Assembly (NCBI GenBank): GCA_003219345.1
Contig: QHOP01000272.1
Span: 1-12,215, forward strand
DNA from: Verrucomicrobiota bacterium
Lineage (GTDB): Bacteria; Verrucomicrobiota; Verrucomicrobiia; Limisphaerales; AV2
Direction of reading: 5' to 3'
DNA length: 12,215 nt
Of this stretch, positions 6,187 to 12,215 are shown piece by piece. The notes under the pieces were generated by a model that searched no databases, had not been told where the DNA came from, and saw only the letters and a program-made list of their open reading frames with translations. The position numbers were made by a program, and so were the translations under genes. Numbering within the stretch: position 1 is the stretch's first letter; each line of letters begins with the position of its first letter.

Positions 6187-6255
6187 TCGTCCTCGTCCTC
6201 CTCCTCGTCCTCGAATAGTCTTGAAACCGACGAGGACGAGAACGAGGACGAGCGA
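6187..6255. repeat. imperfect inverted repeat built of TCGTCC hexamers
   Basis: The left arm is a run of TCGTCC/TCC units, the right arm its complement. TCGTCCTCGT (6187-6196) pairs exactly with 6242-6251, and CTCGTCCTCG (6204-6213) pairs exactly with 6231-6240, giving 20 bp of stem with a 7-nt against 1-nt internal bulge and a 17-nt loop. There is no T-run after it. Confidence 0.7.
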
Positions 6256-6316
6256 AATTCCCGCGCTCAGCTTCAGATTCTTTCAAGCAGTTACGTCGGG
6301 CTTCAGCGCAGCGCTG

Positions 6317-6341
6317 CGGGGACGTTTGCCCCGGCTTTTTT
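6317..6341 (+). terminator. probable intrinsic terminator of the plus-strand operon
   Basis: CGGGG (6317-6321) and CCCCG (6329-6333) form a 5-bp all-GC stem around ACGTTTG, followed by GC and six T residues (6336-6341). It sits at the end of the gene-free region, after the permease and just before the converging RNase gene, where a terminator is expected. The stem is short, hence moderate confidence. Confidence 0.55.
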
Positions 6342-6363
6342 GACGTGACTTTTGGCAGGCGCT

Positions 6364-8346
6364 CTAACCGCCGACACTGGCCATTTGTTCGTTGGTGGCG
6401 ACGTTGACGATCTGGAACTGCTCGGCGTGGAACGCCGGATCAGCGCGGAAGGAGAGTTTGCCGAAATAGCGCTTCTCCAGTTCGATGAGCAGCTTCTCGT
6501 CTTCGGTGCGGAGGCGCTCCAGCACCGTTGGATTCACGACGATGCGGAGCTGGAAGTCCGATTCGTCCCGCTGACGTCGCTTCAAGATCTCCGCGAGCTT
6601 GCGTTGAATCTCCACGCTCATGGTGAGCGCGCTCTTCACTTTGCCGCGGCCTTTGCAGTACGGGCAATCGTCATAGACGGCGGCGCGCACGCTCTCGGTG
6701 TGGCGTTGCCGGGTCATTTCCATCAAACCGAGTTGTGAAATCGGCAGGATGTGCGTCTTGGCGCGGTCACGCTTTAATCCTTCCTTCACCCGCTGATAAA
6801 CCTGCTGCTGGTCGCGGCGCGATTTCATGTCGATGAAGTCGAGCACGATGAGGCCGCCCATGTTGCGCAGGCGCAGTTGACGGCAGATTTCGTCGGCCGC
6901 TTCAAGGTTGACCTTGAGGATGGTGGATTCCTGGTCTTTGCCGCTTTTGTGTCGGCCGGTGTTGACGTCGATGGCGACGAGCGCCTCGGTTTCGTCGATG
7001 ACGATGTAGCCTCCGCTCTTCAAATGCACCTGGCGCGCGAAGGCGCCTTCCAGCTGTCGAGTGATGTTGAAGCGATCAAAGACCGGCTGCGAATCCACGT
7101 AGAGCTTGACCTTGGAAATAGAACGCTGGGAGATGCGCCCGATCATTTCGCGGATGCGATCGTATTGCCGCGAGCTGTCGATGACAATGCGCTCGACATC
7201 TTCGGTGAGGAAATCGCGCACCGTGCGTTCAACCAGGTCCGGCTCCTGGAAAACGCAGCTGGCGAGCGGCTGTTTGTTGATTTTTTCCTGAATCTGTTTC
7301 CATTCGTCGATCAGCAACGCGAGGTCGCGGACGAAGTAACGTTTCTGCTGGCCTTCACCCACGGTGCGAATGATGACGCCCATGCCTTCGGGAATGTTGA
7401 GTTCCCGCAGGATTTTTTTCAGGCGCTGGCGTTCCTCATGATTTTCGATTTTGCGGGAGATGCCGCTTTGATCGGAATTCGGCAGCAAAACCAGATAACG
7501 CCCCGGCAGTGCCAGGTTGGTCGTCACGCGCGGGCCTTTGGTGCCGATGGGACCCTTGGTCACCTGCACAATGATGTCGCTGCCGGGCGGATAGAGACGG
7601 GGGATGTCCCGCTGCGTGATGCGGGGCTTGTCGCGCTTGCGGCCTTCGCGTTCGACTATTTCGACGCTGCTGTCGAAGTTGCTGGGGACGATGTCCCAGT
7701 AGTGCAGGAAGGCGTTTTTCTCAAAGCCGATGTCCACGAAAGCGGCCTTCAAGCCGTCCTCGAGGTTTTTCACCTTGCCTTTGAAAATGCTGCCGACGAG
7801 ACGCTCGTCCGAGGTGCGTTCGATGGTGAATTCTTCGAGCTTGCCTTCTTCGAGCACTGCGATGCGTATCTCCAGCGACTCGGCGTTGATGACGACCTCC
7901 TTGTGTAGTTTTTTAACGGGCTTAATCAGGCGCTGGACTTTTTTGATGACTTTCGTGGCCACGACTTTGATCGCGTCCACGAAGCCTTGTGGCGGCTGTT
8001 CCTTGACCTGAACCGGTTGGTAGGCGGATTCCTCCTCTTTCACTTCAGCAGGAATGGCGAGGTCAGGGACGCGGAATTCGCGCTTTCTTTGTTCACCGGA
8101 TTCGGGCGCTTTCGCGACGGCGGGAGCGTCGGCCGGCAGGCCGGCAGCAAGATTTTCTGCGCGTTGAATTTCACGTTCATGACGCGCGCGGTCGAAGACC
8201 GAGTCTTCGCTCGGTTTTTCACCGAGCGCTTCGGCGCGGGCTTCGCTGGCGGCGCGGTCAGTGCGCTGAACGTTGGCGGACATTCCGCCGCTGGGGCGGA
8301 ACCGGTGGCCGCCTCGACGGCGGCGGGAAAAACTCTTTTCACTCAT
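6364..8346 (-). CDS. rng: ribonuclease G/E family endoribonuclease with N-terminal extension
   Basis: A 660-residue single-strand-specific endoribonuclease (Rne/Rng family) acting in mRNA decay and rRNA/tRNA processing. The family core starts near residue 150 (KEVVINAESLEIRIAVLEEGKLEEFTIER), followed by the S1 RNA-binding domain (about 183-290, GSIFKGKVKNLEDGLKAAFVDIG), then RNase H-like/DNase I-like regions. The two metal-binding aspartates are D460 in AIDVNTG and D503 in VLDFIDM, 43 residues apart as in E. coli RNase E (D303/D346). The zinc-link cysteines are in CPYCKGRG (C561, C564). There is no C-terminal degradosome scaffold; instead ~150 extra residues precede the core, starting with a basic SRRRRGGHRFRPSGG stretch, then acidic/Pro-rich sequence and a KVIKKVQRLIKPVKKLHK basic helix. 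The ATG at 8346 lies 3 nt after the rodA stop, so it is the last gene of the mre operon. Confidence 0.95.
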   Translation of the reverse strand: MSEKSFSRRRRGGHRFRPSGGMSANVQRTDRAASEARAEALGEKPSEDSVFDRARHEREIQRAENLAAGLPADAPAVAKAPESGEQRKREFRVPDLAIPAEVKEEESAYQPVQVKEQPPQGFVDAIKVVATKVIKKVQRLIKPVKKLHKEVVINAESLEIRIAVLEEGKLEEFTIERTSDERLVGSIFKGKVKNLEDGLKAAFVDIGFEKNAFLHYWDIVPSNFDSSVEIVEREGRKRDKPRITQRDIPRLYPPGSDIIVQVTKGPIGTKGPRVTTNLALPGRYLVLLPNSDQSGISRKIENHEERQRLKKILRELNIPEGMGVIIRTVGEGQQKRYFVRDLALLIDEWKQIQEKINKQPLASCVFQEPDLVERTVRDFLTEDVERIVIDSSRQYDRIREMIGRISQRSISKVKLYVDSQPVFDRFNITRQLEGAFARQVHLKSGGYIVIDETEALVAIDVNTGRHKSGKDQESTILKVNLEAADEICRQLRLRNMGGLIVLDFIDMKSRRDQQQVYQRVKEGLKRDRAKTHILPISQLGLMEMTRQRHTESVRAAVYDDCPYCKGRGKVKSALTMSVEIQRKLAEILKRRQRDESDFQLRIVVNPTVLERLRTEDEKLLIELEKRYFGKLSFRADPAFHAEQFQIVNVATNEQMASVGG

Positions 8347-8349
8347 AAA

Positions 8350-9549
8350 TCAATAGTTTCTTCGATAGAGGTACACGTTTTGCAAAATGCCCGCGGCGAT
8401 CAACGAGCAGAGCACTGAAGACCCGCCGTAACTGAGCAGCGGCAGTGGAATACCCGTCACGGGCATCAGGCGAATGTTCATGCCGATGTTGATGAAGACA
8501 TGACTGAAGAGCAGCGTGACCACGCCCACCGCCAGCAATTTGCCCAGGCGATCGCGCGCCTGGCCGGCGATGCGGATTCCGGTGAATAGAACCACGGTGT
8601 AGAGGGAGAGGACAAGAACGCTGCCCAGGAAACCTTTCTCCTCGGCAATCACAGAGAAAATGAAGTCGTTGTGCGCCACGATAGGCGGCAGGTAACCCAA
8701 CATGATCTGCTGCCCGTTTCGCCAGCCTTTGCCCCAAAAACCGCCTGAGCCAACGGAAATCAAAGCTTGCTTCACGTTCCAGGAATCGTTGCGCTCCTGA
8801 AGGCGCGCCTTCTGGCGTTCGGCTTCGGTGCTTTTGTCGGCGGCGAAATCGCGATTGAAATAGACCCACAGCCGGCGTCGCTGATAATCTTCCAACTTGA
8901 TCTGCCAGGCGGGCGGCGCGAACAAGATATCCACCAGCAACAGCGCGACCAGAACTCCTGCGGCGCTGACCAGGCGGCGCAGAAACCGCGTCGGCACGCC
9001 AGCGACGTAAGTCATCACCAGACCGACGGGCAGCAGCACCAATGCGGAGCCGAGATCGGGTTCTTTCAGGATCAGCAGGAACGGCAGCAACGTGAGACCA
9101 ACGGCCTTGACGAACACGGTCGGCTGGCGCAGTTCTTCAGTCGGCCGGCTGAGGAAATGCGCCTGAATGAAGATGAACGCGAGCTTGGCGAACTCGGACG
9201 GTTGCAGCTGGAAGAACCCCAGATCAATCCAGCGCCACGCGCCGAGCCGATACGCGCCGACATGCGGCAGCAGCACGGAGATCAGCAGCAGAATCGCCGT
9301 CCAGTAAGCGACTATGGACCACCGGGCGAGCGAATGGTAATCAATCAGACAAATGCCCACCGCGGCTGCTGCGCCCATCAGATACCAGATGATTTGCCGG
9401 ACGGGGAACTGGTTGTACCACGCCGTAGTCTCACTCGGTGGCTTGGCGCTGTAAATGAACGCCACGCCGATGAACATCAGCCCGACAATAGCCAGGATCA
9501 TCCCCCAGTCCACGCGCGACTGGCGTCCGCTTAAATGGATTTCAAACAT
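8350..9549 (-). CDS. rodA: rod-shape peptidoglycan glycosyltransferase RodA (SEDS family)
   Basis: A 399-residue polytopic inner-membrane protein (about ten helices) that polymerises lipid II into glycan strands during lateral wall growth, in complex with PBP2. SEDS hallmarks: GAWRWIDLGFFQLQPSEFAKLA (103-124), LKEPDLGSALVLLPVGL (161-177), GSGGFWGKGWRNGQQ...LGYLPPIVAHNDFIFSVIAEE (267-304; D295 probably matches the essential Asp of RodA), and NIGMNIRLMPVTGIPLPLLSYGGSS (354-378). RodA rather than FtsW is favoured by the PBP2/MreD neighbours. The loop before GSGG (NRDFAADKSTEAERQKARLQERNDSW, about 232-257) is highly charged and about 15 residues longer than in E. coli RodA. The ATG at 9549 follows the mrdA stop after 2 nt, implying coupled translation. 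Confidence 0.95.
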   Translation of the reverse strand: MFEIHLSGRQSRVDWGMILAIVGLMFIGVAFIYSAKPPSETTAWYNQFPVRQIIWYLMGAAAAVGICLIDYHSLARWSIVAYWTAILLLISVLLPHVGAYRLGAWRWIDLGFFQLQPSEFAKLAFIFIQAHFLSRPTEELRQPTVFVKAVGLTLLPFLLILKEPDLGSALVLLPVGLVMTYVAGVPTRFLRRLVSAAGVLVALLLVDILFAPPAWQIKLEDYQRRRLWVYFNRDFAADKSTEAERQKARLQERNDSWNVKQALISVGSGGFWGKGWRNGQQIMLGYLPPIVAHNDFIFSVIAEEKGFLGSVLVLSLYTVVLFTGIRIAGQARDRLGKLLAVGVVTLLFSHVFINIGMNIRLMPVTGIPLPLLSYGGSSVLCSLIAAGILQNVYLYRRNY

Positions 9550-9551
9550 CG

Positions 9552-11534
9552 TCAGTTTTTCACCAGCGATTCCGGTTTGGTTGGTTTCGATTGCGACTCG
9601 CGCTTTTGCAGCGCCAGATAAACCTGCTGAGCGACGGGTGCGGAGGTTGCGCCGCCGGACGTTCCGTCCTCAATCATCACCACCACGACATAGCGCGCGT
9701 TGTCGAACGGCGCGAAGGAGGCGATCCACGTCGTGTGACCGATGGTTTTGCGTCCCTGGCGGATCTGGGCAGTACCGGTCTTGGCGCAAATTCTCATTCC
9801 CGGGACAAAGGCTCTGGTGCCTGTGCCTTCAGCATCCTCCACGTCAGCGAGCATGGCGCCGCGAACGGCGTTGAGGCTGTTATTGCTGATTCCCAATTCG
9901 CCGCGGACCCGCCCGGCGGGAAACTTGACGGCCTGATCGGCGCTGAAGGGGTCCTGCGGTTCGATGCGCGTCACCAGCCGGGGCCAATAGACCATGCCGC
10001 CGTTGGCGACCGCGGAGATCATGACGGCGACTTGCAACGGGGTGACGTCGATTTCCTGGCCAATGGAAAGATTTGCCGTGTTGCCGTCGAACCACGCGCC
10101 GCCGAGGTTCTTTTCACGCCACTCGCGGGTTGGAAGAATTCCCGGGGCTTCCTGGCGCGGGAGAATGCCGGTGCGTTCGCCAAAGTGGAACCGCTTGCCC
10201 ATTTCCGCGATACGGTCCACGCCGAGTTTCAAACCCTCGCGAATGAAATAGGAGTTGCTCGATTTAACCAGCGCCCGGCGAAAATTGAAATCGCCCGGAC
10301 CGGCTAGGTCATCAATGGGTTTGTGCCCGCGAGCGATCTCATAAAAGCCCTTGCTATGGTAAATTTCGTTCGGGTCCAGCGTTCCTGCCTCCAGCCCGGC
10401 GAGGCCGACGACGATTTTGAAAATAGAACCGGGCGCGTAATTTTCCTGCATGGCGCGATTGATCTGCGGACGCAGAATCGGATCGTCCAATTTCGCGGCT
10501 TCGGCTCTTTCTTGCGTCAGTCGCACGGCGAAATCGTTTGGATCGTATGCGGGGTTGGAGGCCATCGCGATCAGGTCCCCGTTGCGCGGGTCCATAACCA
10601 CTACGGCGCCTCGGACCGGACCGGAGTAGGGAACCGGCGCCGAGCGCAGGGCTTTCTCAGCCGCCTGTTGGATGGCGATGTCAATGGTCAGGTAAACGCT
10701 TTGACCGGCCTCGGCCGGCGCCCAGACGTTTTCCGATTGGCGATAACCCAGACTGTCCACCAGGACGGATTTGACTCCGTTCCGACCGCGCAGTTGCTCG
10801 TCAAACGCCCCTTCAATTCCGACCACCCCTCTGAAATCCGGCATCCGGTAATTGAAGAAGACATCGTCGTCGGCCGCCGAATCGTCGCGCTGCAAATGAC
10901 CGAGCAAATGTCCTGCCGCGGCGTGATGGGGGTACACTCGCACGGGCTGAACTTCCAGGTCAAAGCCCGGCAAGTCGGCTGATTGTTCGGCAAACAGGGC
11001 GATTTGCGTCGGGTTCAGGTTGGTCAACACCGCCATGGGCATGAAGAGACGCTGATCGTAATGTTCAAGGAATTTTTTATCCTGCAAGGGCACCGGCTGG
11101 TGCAGCAACGAACTGACGCGATAGACCAGATTGCTGACCACCTGGTAGCGCGTCAGCTTGCCCAACTCAATTCGCTGGTTGCGCGTGAGGCGGGCTTTCG
11201 AATTGGTCCTGGTGAGCTGGCGCATGACCCAGTTGAAGTTGTTGCTGTAGGCGGACCGAAAGTAAGGGCGTAGTTCGTCCAGATAAAGGTTGACGTTGTA
11301 GCTGGGGCGGTTTTCGGCCAGCGCGACGCCGTTGGCGTCAAAAATTTTTCCGCGGATGGCCGGGATGCGCACCGTGCGAAAGGATTGGTTGATCTGGCTG
11401 GTTTGGTAGCGCTTGGCAGAGAGCACCTGCACGTACCAGAGCCCCAGCAGCAGGAGACCCAGCCCTGATAAAACAGAGATGGCCAGAACCCGCAATTGCC
11501 GGTCGTTCTTTCGGATTTGGTCGAAGATCAGCAT
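9552..11534 (-). CDS. mrdA: penicillin-binding protein 2, elongation-specific transpeptidase
   Basis: A 660-residue class B PBP that cross-links new glycan strands in the elongasome; the E. coli homologue has ~633 residues. A short cytoplasmic N-terminus is followed by one membrane helix (about 14-36), then the pedestal domain beginning RIPAIRGKIFDANGVALAENRPSYNV (56-81), with YPHHAAAGHLLGHL and GVVGIEGAFDEQLRGRNG (236-253) typical of the family. The transpeptidase domain has all three catalytic motifs: SxxK as APGSIFK (S370, K373), SxN as SSN (425-427), and KTG as CAKTGTAQ (K585-G587). It ends with a K/S/P-rich tail. The ATG at 11534 lies 6 nt after mreD, and the gene ends 2 nt before rodA, the usual partner order. 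Beta-lactams of the mecillinam type would be expected to target it, by family knowledge only. Confidence 0.95.
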   Translation of the reverse strand: MLIFDQIRKNDRQLRVLAISVLSGLGLLLLGLWYVQVLSAKRYQTSQINQSFRTVRIPAIRGKIFDANGVALAENRPSYNVNLYLDELRPYFRSAYSNNFNWVMRQLTRTNSKARLTRNQRIELGKLTRYQVVSNLVYRVSSLLHQPVPLQDKKFLEHYDQRLFMPMAVLTNLNPTQIALFAEQSADLPGFDLEVQPVRVYPHHAAAGHLLGHLQRDDSAADDDVFFNYRMPDFRGVVGIEGAFDEQLRGRNGVKSVLVDSLGYRQSENVWAPAEAGQSVYLTIDIAIQQAAEKALRSAPVPYSGPVRGAVVVMDPRNGDLIAMASNPAYDPNDFAVRLTQERAEAAKLDDPILRPQINRAMQENYAPGSIFKIVVGLAGLEAGTLDPNEIYHSKGFYEIARGHKPIDDLAGPGDFNFRRALVKSSNSYFIREGLKLGVDRIAEMGKRFHFGERTGILPRQEAPGILPTREWREKNLGGAWFDGNTANLSIGQEIDVTPLQVAVMISAVANGGMVYWPRLVTRIEPQDPFSADQAVKFPAGRVRGELGISNNSLNAVRGAMLADVEDAEGTGTRAFVPGMRICAKTGTAQIRQGRKTIGHTTWIASFAPFDNARYVVVVMIEDGTSGGATSAPVAQQVYLALQKRESQSKPTKPESLVKN

Positions 11535-11540
11535 GTTCGC

Positions 11541-12107
11541 TCAGTAATCTACATGACGTCCGCGATCCCGCTTGATTTCGCGGTCGGGACGAAAACTGGT
11601 TTCCGGCTGGGCCTGATAGCTAAAGGCGCGATTGAACTGGTCGAAAAGGTAGAAACAAACCGGTGTGAAGGCCGCGCCGCCGAGCGCCATCACCAGCCAC
11701 TGCCACAGCGAGCACCAGCCCAACAACGGTTCGTCTCCCGTGCCAATCAGTGACAACACAGTAAACAACGGGGCCACCGCGCTCGCGGCCAGTCCCAGCA
11801 TGAATTGCGCATAGAGCTGCTCGCGCATAATCAGGTCGCGGCAGTAATGGACCACCAATCCGATGACGAACAGCGGCAGCACGCTGATGCCCAGCGGATT
11901 GGCTGAAAGGGAATCGAACCACAACCCGCCCAGCGTCGCGATCAGCGCCACGGTCGAAATGTTGGCGCTTAAACTCGCGTAAACAACCAACGCTGGCAGC
12001 AAGTCGATCTGTGCGCCGATCAGGTTACGCAGACCGCGATAGTATGATTCGAGAAAGACCGCCAGGAAGGCGACCAGGAGAATCGCGATGGTGTTCATCC
12101 AGTTCAT
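11541..12107 (-). CDS. mreD: rod-shape determining membrane protein MreD
   Basis: A 188-residue, strongly hydrophobic inner-membrane protein with about five to six helices, the size and topology of MreD, which bridges MreC and the rest of the elongasome. Recognisable features are the N-terminal TIAILLVAFLAVFLES helix, ALVVYASLSANISTVALIATLGGLWFDSLSANPLGISVLPLFVIGL (the most conserved MreD region, with the G...D.....PLG pattern) and a charged C-terminal tail (SFRPDREIKRDRGRHVDY). MreD is poorly conserved in sequence, so position between mreC and mrdA is strong support. I chose the ATG at 12107 because it overlaps the mreC stop as ATGA; a TTG at 12122 or the next in-frame ATG at 12098 are alternatives. 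Confidence 0.9.
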   Translation of the reverse strand: MNWMNTIAILLVAFLAVFLESYYRGLRNLIGAQIDLLPALVVYASLSANISTVALIATLGGLWFDSLSANPLGISVLPLFVIGLVVHYCRDLIMREQLYAQFMLGLAASAVAPLFTVLSLIGTGDEPLLGWCSLWQWLVMALGGAAFTPVCFYLFDQFNRAFSYQAQPETSFRPDREIKRDRGRHVDY

Positions 12108-12215
12108 TGCAACATGACCCAAACTTGTTCCAGGCGGTTCAGGTTCACCGCGAGTTTGACTCGGGCTTCGAGGTTCAACCCGTGGTCGTTGGTTCGCACA
12201 TCCACGATTTGGCCG
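12104..12215 (-). CDS. mreC: rod-shape determining protein MreC, last 36 codons only
   Basis: The minus strand at the right edge reads GQIVDVRTNDHGLNLEARVK, then LAVNLNRLEQVWVMLQ and TGA. The 'ARVKLAVNLNRLEQVWV' ending is the characteristic C-terminus of MreC, the periplasmic protein that binds and activates PBP2. The rest of the gene is outside the window. Its stop overlaps the mreD start (ATGA), so the two are translationally coupled. mreB would be expected further upstream, beyond the right edge. Confidence 0.88.
   Translation of the reverse strand, partial: GQIVDVRTNDHGLNLEARVKLAVNLNRLEQVWVMLQ

Larger units (their letters stand above)
5945..6363. other. gene-free convergent intergenic region rich in repeats
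   Basis: These 419 bp separate the permease stop from the stop of the RNase gene on the other strand. I see no convincing gene: the small open frames here translate to low-complexity runs (SPSPRPSPPGEGE, poly-Ser, DEDENEDE) that are the repeats themselves. Contents in order are a dispersed C/G-rich palindrome, a TCGTCC inverted repeat and a likely plus-strand terminator. No equivalent T-tailed hairpin is visible for the minus-strand operon. Confidence 0.7.

Noticed and set aside
5973..6348. Small ORFs in the intergenic region (poly-Ser, DEDENEDE, SPSPRPSPPGEGE)
   Set aside because: Their sequences are direct translations of the palindrome and hexamer repeats; no ribosome-binding site or family similarity.
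6877..7908. 343-codon plus-strand open frame opposite the RNase gene
   Set aside because: It lies wholly inside the antisense of the conserved RNase G/E core and shows no family features.
8767..10982. Several 139-255-codon plus-strand open frames opposite rodA and mrdA
   Set aside because: All are antisense to strongly conserved SEDS and PBP2 motifs, with His/Gln/Arg-rich translations typical of shadow frames.

Overview
The window looks like a chromosomal segment of a G+C-rich Gram-negative bacterium, most likely a member of the Verrucomicrobiota (Pedosphaera/Limisphaera-like). This lineage call is inference. It rests on a prepilin of the 'ADGH-ending' type common in the Planctomycetes-Verrucomicrobia group, a HEAT-repeat protein next to an ABC-2 exporter, frequent GTG/TTG starts with few Shine-Dalgarno sites, and an unusual density of short dispersed and tandem repeats between and inside genes. 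Nothing in the window suggests a phage, plasmid, IS element, CRISPR array or defence island.

Layout. (1) 1-1723, minus strand: the first ~574 codons of gcvP (glycine decarboxylase), running off the left edge and carrying an apparent in-frame insertion of a palindromic repeat. (2) 1878-5944, plus strand, divergent from gcvP: five closely spaced cistrons, namely a one-TM hypothetical protein, a type IV prepilin-like protein, a possible 25-codon bridging ORF, a membrane-anchored HEAT-repeat protein with a probable C-terminal frameshift, and an ABC-2 transporter (ATPase then permease). Three of the junctions in this row carry short tandem repeats of 7-8 bp. (3) 5945-6363: a 419-bp gene-free stretch between converging operons, holding a dispersed GC-rich palindrome, a TCGTCC-type inverted repeat and a likely terminator. 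(4) 6364-12215, minus strand: mreC (3' end only), mreD, mrdA (PBP2), rodA and an RNase E/G gene, with junctions from a 4-bp overlap to a 6-bp gap, almost certainly one operon.

How the genes work together. MreC, MreD, PBP2 and RodA are the core of the elongasome: MreC/MreD regulate the complex, RodA polymerises glycan strands and PBP2 cross-links them. RNase G/E follows rodA after only 3 nt, so RNA processing is probably co-expressed with cell-wall elongation. The plus-strand row has no obvious single pathway. Only HEAT to ATPase (after correcting one base) and ATPase to permease look functionally tied, as an export system. The most interesting material is not a new enzyme but the repeats: one apparently entered gcvP in frame, one supplies the start codon and leader of the prepilin, one may have split an ATGA junction while preserving translational coupling through a mini-ORF, and one forms a head-to-head array between the two ABC subunits.
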